Origin: a virus
IMG/VR virus record: IMGVR_UViG_3300025815_002696
Coordinates: 1 to 53,277 of that record
Direction: 5' to 3' (one strand)
DNA: 53,277 nucleotides
Shown here: positions 46,626 to 53,277 of the stretch, piece by piece
Position numbering within the stretch: the stretch's first letter is position 1
Layout of the letters: every line of letters starts with the position of its first letter
Notes under the pieces: generated by a model
Databases searched by the model: none
Seen by the model: only the letters and a program-made list of their open reading frames with translations
What the model was told of the DNA's origin: nothing
Program-made: the position numbers and the translations under genes

Positions 46626-47246
46626 CTGTCGGTTGATGAACTTGGCCATGCCGTCGTAGGTCTCTTGGTACACGTTTCCGTGTTGGCTCCATTCCTTGGG
46701 CATCTCCCAGCGATCATGATTTACCACGATCCATCTCGTGTCCGGATCCGAGTATCCCATCAACTTGTGGAACTGGTATATCCAGTATGACGGATCGACC
46801 GGTCTCTTGATGTAGGTGTATCCCTCTGAACCTGTGTACATGTTGTTGATCCGGTCCTTCTCCAACGGATGTAGGTCGAATCCCAGCATGAATATGGCCT
46901 TGGGTCGGAACGTCAGTCCCAAAACTCCTGCGTATGGACCTGTGCCCCAGTGGAAAGGTTCATCCTGTCTCTTTTCCCCAGAGTAGGGTAGGTCAGGAAA
47001 CTGTTTCACGTTGGGCCAGTGTGCGAACTGATCTGCCCAATTTTCTCTGGTAAAAATTGTTGTTCCCTTACCAACTGCATTTACCGCCTGCTGGCACATG
47101 TGTTTGTCTGCACAACAAAGATATTCTGTCACATAATCTCGATAGATTGCGTTACAACCAATCACGGTGCTGAACAGTTTTAATGGTGAGAGATCAAATC
47201 CCCTACGGCTTTCACCGTTTCCTATGATGCTTACATACTTGGTCAT
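46608..47246 (-). CDS. GT42-like glycosyltransferase-type protein, paralogue B
   Basis: 212 aa. Shares with paralogue A (41880-42623): SIIGNGESRRGFDL, STVIGCNAIYRDYV and a glycine-rich middle TGPYAGVLGLTF then AIFMLGFDLHP. The layout matches CstII-type folds. It has a leaderless late box 5 nt upstream, whereas paralogue A lies mid-operon. Role unknown; both may act on virion or host glycans. Confidence 0.65.
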   Translation of the reverse strand: MTKYVSIIGNGESRRGFDLSPLKLFSTVIGCNAIYRDYVTEYLCCADKHMCQQAVNAVGKGTTIFTRENWADQFAHWPNVKQFPDLPYSGEKRQDEPFHWGTGPYAGVLGLTFRPKAIFMLGFDLHPLEKDRINNMYTGSEGYTYIKRPVDPSYWIYQFHKLMGYSDPDTRWIVVNHDRWEMPKEWSQHGNVYQETYDGMAKFINRQLTKNK

Positions 47247-47251
47247 AATGC

Positions 47252-47259
47252 TATTTAAT
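47252..47259 (-). promoter_or_regulatory. Late promoter box ATTAAATA
   Basis: ATTAAATA on the minus strand, 5 nt before the ATG at 47246. The rest of the 81-nt gap to 47327 shows nothing else recognised. Confidence 0.6.
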
Positions 47260-47327
47260 CACCCCTTTAAACTGCTTTAGAGCAACGCACACTGCTGGTA
47301 AAAATGAACTTGGAGCAACTGTTCACA

Positions 47328-47576
47328 TCATTGATTTCCTGTGATTAAATGCCATACGGTACGATATTTGTCCCAGGCCTTTTGCAGGGTGGGGTACTTT
47401 CTCCGCAGTGCTATGGCCTCTGCATTTACCATTTCGGCCTCTTCGTATGCCTGTTCTTCGTCCTTGGCCTGCTGTGATTGTTCCACCAAGATCCTGTCTC
47501 CATTTGGTAATTGTTCATACACCGTCTCACCGCCATCTGGTGAAACAAATATGGATGCTTTTCGACGTTTTCTCAT
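47328..47576 (-). CDS. 82-aa small protein
   Basis: Starts MRKRRKASIFVSPDGGETVYE. A short beta N-terminus (DRILVEQSQ) precedes charged helices (DEEQAYEEAEMVNAEAIAL). It shares one base with the upstream HIT gene. Function unknown. Confidence 0.65.
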   Translation of the reverse strand: MRKRRKASIFVSPDGGETVYEQLPNGDRILVEQSQQAKDEEQAYEEAEMVNAEAIALRRKYPTLQKAWDKYRTVWHLITGNQ

Positions 47577-47977
47577 CAGTAGTATTTCTTGTGGTCAGCG
47601 CCTGGATGGGCGTGTCTCATTCCACCTATCGGTTTAGAATCACCTTTGTGCCTAGGTATGAAGTGTATGTGTGGCCACATGATTGTCTGTCCGGCCGGTA
47701 CACCCATGTTCATGCCGATGTTGAATCCGTCTATCTCGCCTGCCTTGATTTTCTCATTGCCATAGTCGTATGCCATGCCGTAGGACCTGCCCACGAAGTG
47801 TGCGTTGTTCTCCTTGGGTATGAAAAGTTTGTGTCCTGGCACGCATGGAAATTTATCATTGAACACGAAAGTGAAGTCTGACTCCATGATCGGGGTGTCA
47901 TTGCCCATCCACACGCTCTCGTCTACGCAGTCAACAGGTTCATATTCTTTCTTGTAGATAGGTTTTTTCGATGGCAT
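47576..47977 (-). CDS. HIT-family nucleotide hydrolase-like protein with altered triad
   Basis: 133 aa. Family marks: FNDKFPCVPGHKLFIPKE, FNIGMNMGVPAGQTI, and the histidine-triad region WPHIHFIPRHKGD. The first His of the usual H-x-H-x-H is Trp101, while His103 (nucleophile position) and His105 remain. HIT proteins hydrolyse or transfer nucleoside phosphates, for instance on Ap4A or AMP-lysine. The altered triad may tune specificity. Overlaps the 119-aa gene by 38 nt. Confidence 0.8.
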   Translation of the reverse strand: MPSKKPIYKKEYEPVDCVDESVWMGNDTPIMESDFTFVFNDKFPCVPGHKLFIPKENNAHFVGRSYGMAYDYGNEKIKAGEIDGFNIGMNMGVPAGQTIMWPHIHFIPRHKGDSKPIGGMRHAHPGADHKKYY

Positions 47978-48299
47978 TGGTTTCTATAATTCCTATCCTT
48001 ATATTACTAGAATTTGGTCTATGTTGCAACCTGATTTGATCCCAGGTCTTGGTCTTTGGCACTGCTGGATTGTACTCCCATACGCCCAGTAGATTTACCA
48101 GTGCCTTCCTGACCTTCTCCGCACCGCCGTGTTTACGGCAGGTGTCCGACCTGCCCACGTGTACTATCTTGTTGTTGATTTTGATTTTATAAACACAAGG
48201 CAATCTTATCCACTTGGTCTTGGGATTCTTGCTGTGCCGGATTTTGAAACCTTCTATATCGTATAGGTCCTCTATGCTGTACCATTTAGTATCTGACAT
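47940..48299 (-). CDS. 119-aa protein, possibly GIY-YIG-like
   Basis: Residues about 34-52 read LPCVYKIKINNKIVHVGRS, weakly like the GIY...YIG motif (VYK ... VHVG), and the end holds an E/R-rich helix (IIETNAIEKTYLQERI). Not convincing for an active nuclease. A late box lies 6 nt upstream. Function unknown. Confidence 0.6.
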   Translation of the reverse strand: MSDTKWYSIEDLYDIEGFKIRHSKNPKTKWIRLPCVYKIKINNKIVHVGRSDTCRKHGGAEKVRKALVNLLGVWEYNPAVPKTKTWDQIRLQHRPNSSNIRIGIIETNAIEKTYLQERI

Positions 48300-48825
48300 T
48301 TTTTATATTTAATTGTGCATAAACTTTTTGCACTTTCTTGGCCTGGAAATAGCAGTCTTCCAAGGCGTTGTGTAGTCCCACTCTTTTCTCGTTTGGATCA
48401 CGTGGCACGAGCGAGAATAATGTCCTCGAATCTCTGATCTGCCAGTACTGCCACGGTTGTGGGTGTCCCAACTGTGTGTATAAATTCTGTAGTATCGCGT
48501 AGTCAAACAGTGGTCCTTGGCACCAGAATACATCAACTCCAACCGACCACTTGTTAATAGTCTTGACCATCTCATCTAATGATATCCTGTCCTTGTCGCC
48601 CAAGGCCTCTTCCATGATCTCGGGATCCTGTCGACCCCACCAGTCCAAGGTGTCCTGCATCACATCACGGCCCATCTCTGTCTGTGAGTCCACGTCCACA
48701 CGGAAGTACATGCCCTGTGAGGGTTCTGCCGTTGTGTATGGATCAAACTTGACCCCACCCACGGTCAGTATGGTGGCGTTGGGATTGGTGGATAATGTCT
48801 CCAGATCTATCATCGCGTGGATCAT
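48286..48825 (-). CDS. DEDD-type 3'-5' exonuclease (DexA/RNase T-like)
   Basis: 179 aa; ATG at 48825 (MIHAMIDLETLST) chosen over an upstream TTG. Exo I: IDLETLST (Asp/Glu). Exo II: WCQGPLFDYAIL (Asp). Exo III: HNALEDCYFQA (His and Asp). It is similar in order and size to T4 DexA and RNase T-like exonucleases acting on single-stranded ends. It has the best sigma70 promoter in the window, so it is probably early. Confidence 0.88.
   Translation of the reverse strand: MIHAMIDLETLSTNPNATILTVGGVKFDPYTTAEPSQGMYFRVDVDSQTEMGRDVMQDTLDWWGRQDPEIMEEALGDKDRISLDEMVKTINKWSVGVDVFWCQGPLFDYAILQNLYTQLGHPQPWQYWQIRDSRTLFSLVPRDPNEKRVGLHNALEDCYFQAKKVQKVYAQLNIKNVRY
48306..48313 (-). promoter_or_regulatory. Late promoter box ATTAAATA
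   Basis: ATTAAATA on the minus strand, 6 nt before the ATG at 48299. It lies inside the 3' end of the exonuclease gene. Confidence 0.55.
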
Positions 48826-48830
48826 ACACA

Positions 48831-48859
48831 ATTATACTATGGAAACGTGGTAATGTCAA
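48831..48859 (-). promoter_or_regulatory. Perfect sigma70 promoter TTGACA-N17-TATAAT
   Basis: -35 TTGACA at 48854-48859, -10 TATAAT at 48831-48836, spacer 17. It lies 5 nt before the exonuclease ATG, predicting a leaderless transcript. It overlaps the stop of the radical SAM gene. Confidence 0.8.
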
Positions 48860-50010
48860 TTAGGCTTGAATCCGCACCACTTGAGCAGATGGGCGGGCAG
48901 GAAACTGGTGTCAATTGATCTCCTAGATGAAAATTGAGATAGATAATCACCAAAATTTCTCCTGTCTTGATCTGTGGGGTCTTTGTCTATAGATTTCCGT
49001 ATGTGCTTGAAGTGTGGCACGTTATCAAGAGATCTTGTTTGATCCATGAAGTTTTGCTTGGACTTATCGTCGAGCACATGAGGCATCAAGAATGGACGAT
49101 CACTCATCGAGGCAACTATGATTGCGTGTCGTTCATGGTACATGTCATAGAATCGTGCGAAATCTAATATTGACAAATTTGATATGGTAGAACAGAATTT
49201 GATCTCATTTCCATTGTCCTCTATCATTCTGACCTTCTCCTGGAAATCCTTCCAACTGATGCCGTATCTTAGTAGTTCAAAAAGTTTCCCTGTGGTTTCT
49301 GCAGACACAGTGAACTTTATTTTCTTACCCTTAATTTTCTTTAACAGATTGGATAATCTGGAATTGCTCACTCCCAGTCCTGTGGTTATCACAACTGGCT
49401 TATCACCTGAAACGTCTATGACAGATTCTAATTGATTGTTCAGCAAAGGTTCACCTCCAAGTATGCCTATGCTTTCCAGACCGACTGCCAACTTGATTTC
49501 GTTCAGTAATATGTTAAAGAATCTAGATTCTGTGCTACGTGATTTCTGTTTGATCTTTGACCATAAGTTTGAAAAATTGTCGTTGTCTAGGCTGTACCCG
49601 TCCAGATTGTGGGCGCCATTCTTTTCTATATCCCTTTGCCAGGACGAGCTCCATTCAGGCGAACAATACATACAGGTGAGGTTACAGTCAGTGCTCAAGG
49701 AAATCTCAACATGTTTCATTGGTGCGTGTCTGTCAGAAATCACAGCACTGTTCCTATGTTGCTCTCTTTGGCTTGGCAATCCCTGTTCCTCGTACTTGTA
49801 GCAACCATGATGGCATGACTCACAGGACTTGTTGTCTAGCATGAGCCTTCGGTCCTCCAACATGGTGTCGGTGTGGAACAATCTACCAGGATTGGCCTCT
49901 AGCCAGTCTAGATCAACCCTTTCTGGATAGGCCTTGCAACAGTTGTACAACAATCTACTTTGAACATGTACTTGTAGCTCAGTGAATTTAGCGGAACAAT
50001 AGTAATCCAT
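48856..50010 (-). CDS. Radical SAM protein with additional Cys motifs
   Basis: 384 aa; start at 50010 (MDYYCSAKFTELQV), exactly leaderless to a late box and free of overlap. The AdoMet 4Fe-4S motif is CNLTCMYC (Cys109, Cys113, Cys116). IGILGGEPLLN is the GGE AdoMet motif, and FTVSAETTG continues the barrel. N-terminal extra Cys (YNCCKAYPE; CESCHHGC) could bind a further cluster, like the twitch/SPASM-type enzymes. Substrate unknown: peptide, sugar or nucleotide modification is possible. Confidence 0.85.
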   Translation of the reverse strand: MDYYCSAKFTELQVHVQSRLLYNCCKAYPERVDLDWLEANPGRLFHTDTMLEDRRLMLDNKSCESCHHGCYKYEEQGLPSQREQHRNSAVISDRHAPMKHVEISLSTDCNLTCMYCSPEWSSSWQRDIEKNGAHNLDGYSLDNDNFSNLWSKIKQKSRSTESRFFNILLNEIKLAVGLESIGILGGEPLLNNQLESVIDVSGDKPVVITTGLGVSNSRLSNLLKKIKGKKIKFTVSAETTGKLFELLRYGISWKDFQEKVRMIEDNGNEIKFCSTISNLSILDFARFYDMYHERHAIIVASMSDRPFLMPHVLDDKSKQNFMDQTRSLDNVPHFKHIRKSIDKDPTDQDRRNFGDYLSQFSSRRSIDTSFLPAHLLKWCGFKPN

Positions 50011-50015
50011 GCTGA

Positions 50016-50023
50016 TATTTAAA
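50016..50023 (-). promoter_or_regulatory. Late promoter box TTTAAATA
   Basis: TTTAAATA on the minus strand, 5 nt before the radical SAM ATG at 50010. The predicted start is the A of the ATG. Confidence 0.55.
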
Positions 50024-50045
50024 TGATGTTGCGATGGTGTGTAAA

Positions 50046-50267
50046 TTAAGCGTCTTTGTCGGTCTTGTAGTAGTCCTGGTACTGTTTGAATTCTTCCTCT
50101 GTCAGACAATATACCTCACCTGAGCTCTGTGGGAAATTGATCATTGCGTATTCCTTCACTTCCGCACCAGAGGCCTCGCACAATGCTTTTGTGTCATACA
50201 GTTTCTGCTCATACACGCTCTCGCAGGCTCCCGCCATGCACATGTAAACCACTAAAATAAACTTCAT
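50046..50267 (-). CDS. 73-aa small secreted-like protein with Cys
   Basis: Hydrophobic N-terminus MKFILVVYMCMAGACES resembles a signal peptide or lipobox-like segment (AGAC). The acidic mature part has two Cys (KALCEASG, VYCLTEEE). Possibly periplasmic. A late box lies 5 nt upstream. Function unknown. Confidence 0.65.
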   Translation of the reverse strand: MKFILVVYMCMAGACESVYEQKLYDTKALCEASGAEVKEYAMINFPQSSGEVYCLTEEEFKQYQDYYKTDKDA

Positions 50268-50272
50268 AAAAG

Positions 50273-50280
50273 TATTTAAG
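50273..50280 (-). promoter_or_regulatory. Late promoter box CTTAAATA
   Basis: CTTAAATA on the minus strand, 5 nt before the ATG at 50267. Confidence 0.55.
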
Positions 50281-50318
50281 ATAGTCTAAAATTGATAAAA
50301 CTAGCACATCTGTAAATT

Positions 50319-50326
50319 GGTAAATA
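50319..50326 (+). promoter_or_regulatory. Plus-strand late box GGTAAATA
   Basis: GGTAAATA on the plus strand, 10 nt before the ATG at 50337. Divergent to the box at 50273-50280. Confidence 0.5.
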
Positions 50327-50336
50327 CACGCACATT

Positions 50337-50615
50337 ATGGATTTCGTTACATTTATAAAAGACGTGGGTTTCCCAATAGCAGGTGCCATAGCGGCAGGTG
50401 CCTTTGTGTTCATCACGCTTAAATTCATACTCGCGAGTGTGACAGGATCCGTGAATAGTTTGAAAGCCATCATTGGAGCATTGGACAACAGGGTGCAGAC
50501 CATGAACAATGACCTGGTCAAGATAGATGCACTTTTGAGTTATGTTTTGAAGATCAGGCCAAACGCAGACAGGCTGGCGGCAAACGAAGGGAAGAACGAT
50601 GCTAGACGCGACTAA
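50337..50615 (+). CDS. 92-aa membrane plus coiled-coil protein, tandem copy 1
   Basis: MDFVTFIKDVGFPIAGA begins one membrane span (AIAAGAFVFITLKFILASV), then a helix LDNRVQTMNNDLVKIDALL with coiled-coil heptads. The first 35 residues match copy 2 (IKDxGFPIxxA). One-span layout and size resemble BhlA/UviB-type holin-like proteins, but this is not firm. Alternatively an accessory for the adjacent cyclase. Confidence 0.7.
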   Translation: MDFVTFIKDVGFPIAGAIAAGAFVFITLKFILASVTGSVNSLKAIIGALDNRVQTMNNDLVKIDALLSYVLKIRPNADRLAANEGKNDARRD

Positions 50616-50940
50616 TGATCTCACAATAATGATCAAGGACTTTGGATTTCCTATCGTGGCCGCGATGGGTCTGGGTTACTTTGTTTACTACATTTGGAAG
50701 TGGGTGACTGAGGAGATCAAACCTGTGCTGGGCGATGCTTCATCAACACTGATAAAACTGGTGGACAGGATCCGTATGTTGGACAATGACATGATTCGTC
50801 TCAACACAAAATTATCAATGGTGCTGGAGTACAAGGACGAGATAATAAAGTCCGGACGTTCAGATGATCTAGACAAGATACTGGCCAAATACAAATCAAA
50901 GTCTGAGAGTTTTGATTCTACAGGCGATACAAAAAAATAA
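50599..50940 (+). CDS. 113-aa membrane plus coiled-coil protein, tandem copy 2
   Basis: Overlaps copy 1 by 17 nt. IKDFGFPIVAAMGLGYFVYY gives the span, followed by a coiled coil (LIKLVDRIRMLDNDMIRLN) and a charged tail. Arose by duplication of copy 1. The stop abuts the cyclase stop (0-nt gap, convergent). Function unknown. Confidence 0.7.
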   Translation: MLDATNDLTIMIKDFGFPIVAAMGLGYFVYYIWKWVTEEIKPVLGDASSTLIKLVDRIRMLDNDMIRLNTKLSMVLEYKDEIIKSGRSDDLDKILAKYKSKSESFDSTGDTKK

Positions 50941-52950
50941 TTACTTCGTTGTTGCCTTAAACGTTCCGTCCCAATCCTTGGGTTTGCCTGATTCTATACG
51001 AGTCTTCATGTTTGCGTAGTACTCGGACATGTCTTCGTGGAACTCCTTGGCTATAGCCAATCTCTTGAGTGCTTCAGTCCAATCTCCTGCGTAGTATGAT
51101 TCCAGGAACTGCCTGTGGTGTTCTGATTCCTTGGCCACGGTGTAGATCTTGACCCCAATGGTCTTGCCCTTGACGGCTATGCAGTCTAGTTCAAAAACGT
51201 TTATCTTGTCTTTGACTCGCCTTGCTGTCTCTGGTCCAAGCACTATCCTAACACCATATGTCTTTGATTGCCCTTCCAACCTCGCGGCCAGGTTAACACC
51301 ATCTCCAAGGCAGGTGTAGTCGAAGCGTTGGTCGGATCCCATGTTGCCCACCACGACCTCCGCAGTGTTTATACCCAATCCCATTCCAAAGGCCGGTATG
51401 CCCTCCTGCTGTACTTCCTCGTTGAACTTGTCCAGGCTGTCTAGCATCTTGATACCCGTCCACACGGCGTTCTCCGCGTGATCCCAGTCATCCAAGGGTG
51501 CGTTCCAGAAAGCCATCTGTGCGTCACCGATGTACTTGTCTATGGTGCCCTTGTTGTTCAATATCTCTCGGGTCATTGCGGTCATGTATCTGTTCATTAT
51601 CTTTGTAAGTCCTTGCACGTCCTCACCATAGTGTTCTGAAATGGAAGTGAATCCCCTGACGTCAGTGAACATTATTGATAGGTTCCTCGATTCGCCACCC
51701 AACTTCAATAGGTCGGGATTCTTCTGTAGTTGTGCCACCATGTCTGGTGATAGGTATGTGCCGAACTGTTTCTTGATCTGTTGTTTGAGACTGAACTCTT
51801 TGACGAAACGATTGAACACCGCGTGGAAACCTGTTATGGTGGTAACAAGTATTATCCAACTGGCGTCCCACAGTTGTAGGTGCTTGACGAAATAGAAATA
51901 TGCACCATAGGCCGTTCCTGACCACACAGTCAACAACACAGCACCCACCAACCAGTAGGGTGCGAAGCCTGCCAATAAAATTATTATCACTGCGAGTACA
52001 CCCGCCGCGACATACTCAAGGAATGTTGCGGTGTCTAACCTAACTATGTTCTCACCGTTCAACACGGTCTGTAGGCTGACCGCCATCGCAGTGTGGCTGT
52101 ACTGCTCTCCATTTGGAGTTGCGATAATTGTGCTGATACCTTGGGCCGTATTTCCTATTATCACAGTCTTGCCTGCCACTGAACTGAAGTCATCTGTGAT
52201 GCTGATCGTTTCAAACTCCTTGTTCCATCTCAGCCATATCCTTGCGTACTGGTCTGTTTTAATTGTTTTGAATTTTGGTACTCTTAAAGCAATTACACCA
52301 CCTTCGCTGGCTTTGACTTGGTAACTTGGATCGCCAACTGCGACTCTTATCACTTCTAATGCAACACTTGGATATACTTCGTCACCCACCCTCATCAGTA
52401 ATGGCAGTCTCCTAACTACACCATCTATCTCTGGCGTTGTGTTGACAACTCCAACACCATCAACGTTGTCGCCCAATAGGGGTATTGGTCCAAGCATTCC
52501 TGGCCATTCAAACAACCATGGCAGTGGATCGCCTATCTTGGCCACACCTCGTGGCACTGCGTTCTTGTTCGTCTGTGTTGTACCAGCCTGTGCTATGACA
52601 ATTCCATTCTGCACTAATGCCTGTGCCAGGTCCCGATCTCCTCCCAACCTGTCCTCTTCTGAGAACAATATTGGTAGTACTATTATGCCGGCACCTGCTT
52701 CTCTCAATCTCCATATCACGTCAGCCAACACTGTACGCTTCCATGGCCACTGTCCGTTCTGTTCTATGCTCTTCTCGTCTATCTCCACAATGACCACATC
52801 CTCACTCACGGTGGGAGTATCGTATTTCTGTATTAGGTCAAAACTTTTTAATCTGGCCGTCTCTTTCACGAAAGGATCTTTGAGTCCCCACGTCATCAAC
52901 ACCGCTAGTGTTATGAAAGCCAAGGTCCAGTGTGTCAGTATCCGTTTCAT
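50941..52950 (-). CDS. CHASE2 sensor-class III adenylate/guanylate cyclase
   Basis: 669 aa. N-terminal span (WTLAFITLAVLMTWG), then a periplasmic CHASE2 domain (about residues 30-300; DVVIVEIDEKSIEQNGQWPW, GVVNTTPEIDGVVRRLPL). Three spans follow at about 310-378, then the cyclase catalytic domain. Catalytic residues are intact: metal Asp430 (FTDVRGF) and Asp476 (KYIGDAQMAF), base-selecting Lys472 and Thr546 (DYTCLGD), and Asn553/Arg557 (VNLAARLE). Lys/Thr suits ATP, so cAMP is the likely product. A phage-encoded second-messenger enzyme is unusual. It overlaps the upstream gene by 4 nt. Confidence 0.92.
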   Translation of the reverse strand: MKRILTHWTLAFITLAVLMTWGLKDPFVKETARLKSFDLIQKYDTPTVSEDVVIVEIDEKSIEQNGQWPWKRTVLADVIWRLREAGAGIIVLPILFSEEDRLGGDRDLAQALVQNGIVIAQAGTTQTNKNAVPRGVAKIGDPLPWLFEWPGMLGPIPLLGDNVDGVGVVNTTPEIDGVVRRLPLLMRVGDEVYPSVALEVIRVAVGDPSYQVKASEGGVIALRVPKFKTIKTDQYARIWLRWNKEFETISITDDFSSVAGKTVIIGNTAQGISTIIATPNGEQYSHTAMAVSLQTVLNGENIVRLDTATFLEYVAAGVLAVIIILLAGFAPYWLVGAVLLTVWSGTAYGAYFYFVKHLQLWDASWIILVTTITGFHAVFNRFVKEFSLKQQIKKQFGTYLSPDMVAQLQKNPDLLKLGGESRNLSIMFTDVRGFTSISEHYGEDVQGLTKIMNRYMTAMTREILNNKGTIDKYIGDAQMAFWNAPLDDWDHAENAVWTGIKMLDSLDKFNEEVQQEGIPAFGMGLGINTAEVVVGNMGSDQRFDYTCLGDGVNLAARLEGQSKTYGVRIVLGPETARRVKDKINVFELDCIAVKGKTIGVKIYTVAKESEHHRQFLESYYAGDWTEALKRLAIAKEFHEDMSEYYANMKTRIESGKPKDWDGTFKATTK

Positions 52951-53255
52951 CCCCTGATATCCTCTGTTGCTTTTCTCATGAACTTATAATTGACCCATTC
53001 CTCGAATCTATCTTTTTTATTTTTGTATGTCCAAAATGCTTTGCCCAACAATCTGTCCATGGTTCTCTGTGGTGTGTAATCTGACAGGGGAGTTTTCAAG
53101 TTGAACATGCCACAGCCTGCCTGTCCTTGCCAGTACGTTTGTCCTGTTGGATCCATTTCTGGAGAGTCTTTGAAAAATTCTGCTGATGTGATTTTTTCTC
53201 CAGTGTCATACATCGTGACCATGGTGTCTTCTTCTGTGTGATGGTAATGTTCCAT
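52947..53255 (-). CDS. 102-aa unrecognised protein
   Basis: Starts MEHYHHTEEDTMVTMYD (Met12 is an alternative start). Body TYWQGQAGCGMFNLKT with one Cys and a basic helical end (FEEWVNYKFMRKATED). ATGA overlap with the cyclase gene. Any promoter would be at the very edge of the window or beyond. Function unknown; possible partner of the cyclase. Confidence 0.65.
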   Translation of the reverse strand: MEHYHHTEEDTMVTMYDTGEKITSAEFFKDSPEMDPTGQTYWQGQAGCGMFNLKTPLSDYTPQRTMDRLLGKAFWTYKNKKDRFEEWVNYKFMRKATEDIRG

Positions 53256-53277
53256 GATACAGTGAACCAGTTGCTCC

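Noticed and set aside
1-53277. tRNA genes, CRISPR arrays, transposons or integrase
   Set aside because: No cloverleaf, spaced repeats or transposase/recombinase motifs were recognised by eye.

Overview
This 53 kb window is a fragment of a large double-stranded DNA bacteriophage of the T4-like (Straboviridae/Kyanoviridae-type) myovirus lineage, most likely marine. The grounds are a T4 gp44-type clamp-loader ATPase, UvsE, a gp31/GroES-like cochaperonin, a lysis cluster, an array of paralogous tail-fibre genes, dense overlapping gene packing, repeated T4-type late promoter boxes (NNTAAATA) and many small proteins of the kind common in uncultured ocean T4-like phages. Base composition looks intermediate (mid-40s % GC by eye), no photosynthesis genes are present, and a heterotrophic marine Gram-negative host is the best guess. 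No tRNA, rRNA, CRISPR array, insertion sequence or integrase was found.

Layout. (1) 1-10.5 kb, minus strand: small basic two-cysteine proteins, acidic and helical proteins, a Cu/Zn superoxide dismutase, a flavodoxin-like reductase, a nucleotidyltransferase-HAD fusion and a 55-aa cysteine-rich protein. Ten of them start with a shared M-[KR]-x-x-E-[FILV]-like peptide resembling the T4 capsid-targeting sequence. I read this block as the prohead-core / internal-protein region. (2) 10.5-15.4 kb: small unknown proteins and a 1228-aa lipoprotein subtilase with a C-terminal barrel-like region, under a host-type sigma70 promoter. (3) 15.4-20.9 kb: a structural protein and a proteostasis operon (DnaJ, 78-aa protein, peptide deformylase, ClpA). 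(4) 20.9-25.1 kb: lysis cluster (holin-like, DUF1353-like, nuclease, spanin-like pair, M15 endopeptidase), interrupted by a plus-strand pair resembling an aminotransferase and a 2-oxoglutarate oxygenase. (5) 25.1-32.7 kb: clamp-loader ATPase, UvsE, ParB-like protein, GroES-like protein, second 2OG oxygenase, and an orphan fragment resembling DNA polymerase III alpha. (6) 32.7-41.6 kb: tail-fibre/adhesin genes. (7) 41.6-50.3 kb: glycosyltransferases, an A-type Fe-S protein, a PTPS/QueD-like protein, an MBD4-like DNA glycosylase, a HIT protein, a DEDD exonuclease and a radical SAM protein. (8) 50.3-53.3 kb: tandem membrane/coiled-coil proteins and a CHASE2 class III adenylate cyclase.

The most striking global signal is promoter placement. 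About two dozen late boxes and eight sigma70-like promoters were identified. Most lie so close to the ATG (typically 5-8 nt from the -10 box) that transcription should start at or within a few nucleotides of the start codon. This predicts largely leaderless first-gene translation, with Shine-Dalgarno leaders kept mainly for a few fibre and lysis transcripts. Other high-value observations are the capsid-targeting-like N-termini with a possible prohead-protease site in the SOD, the phage lipoprotein subtilase, the CHASE2 cyclase, the inserted aminotransferase/oxygenase pair, the MBD4-like glycosylase and the Pol III alpha fragment. Functions are inferred from motifs read by eye; no database search was run.
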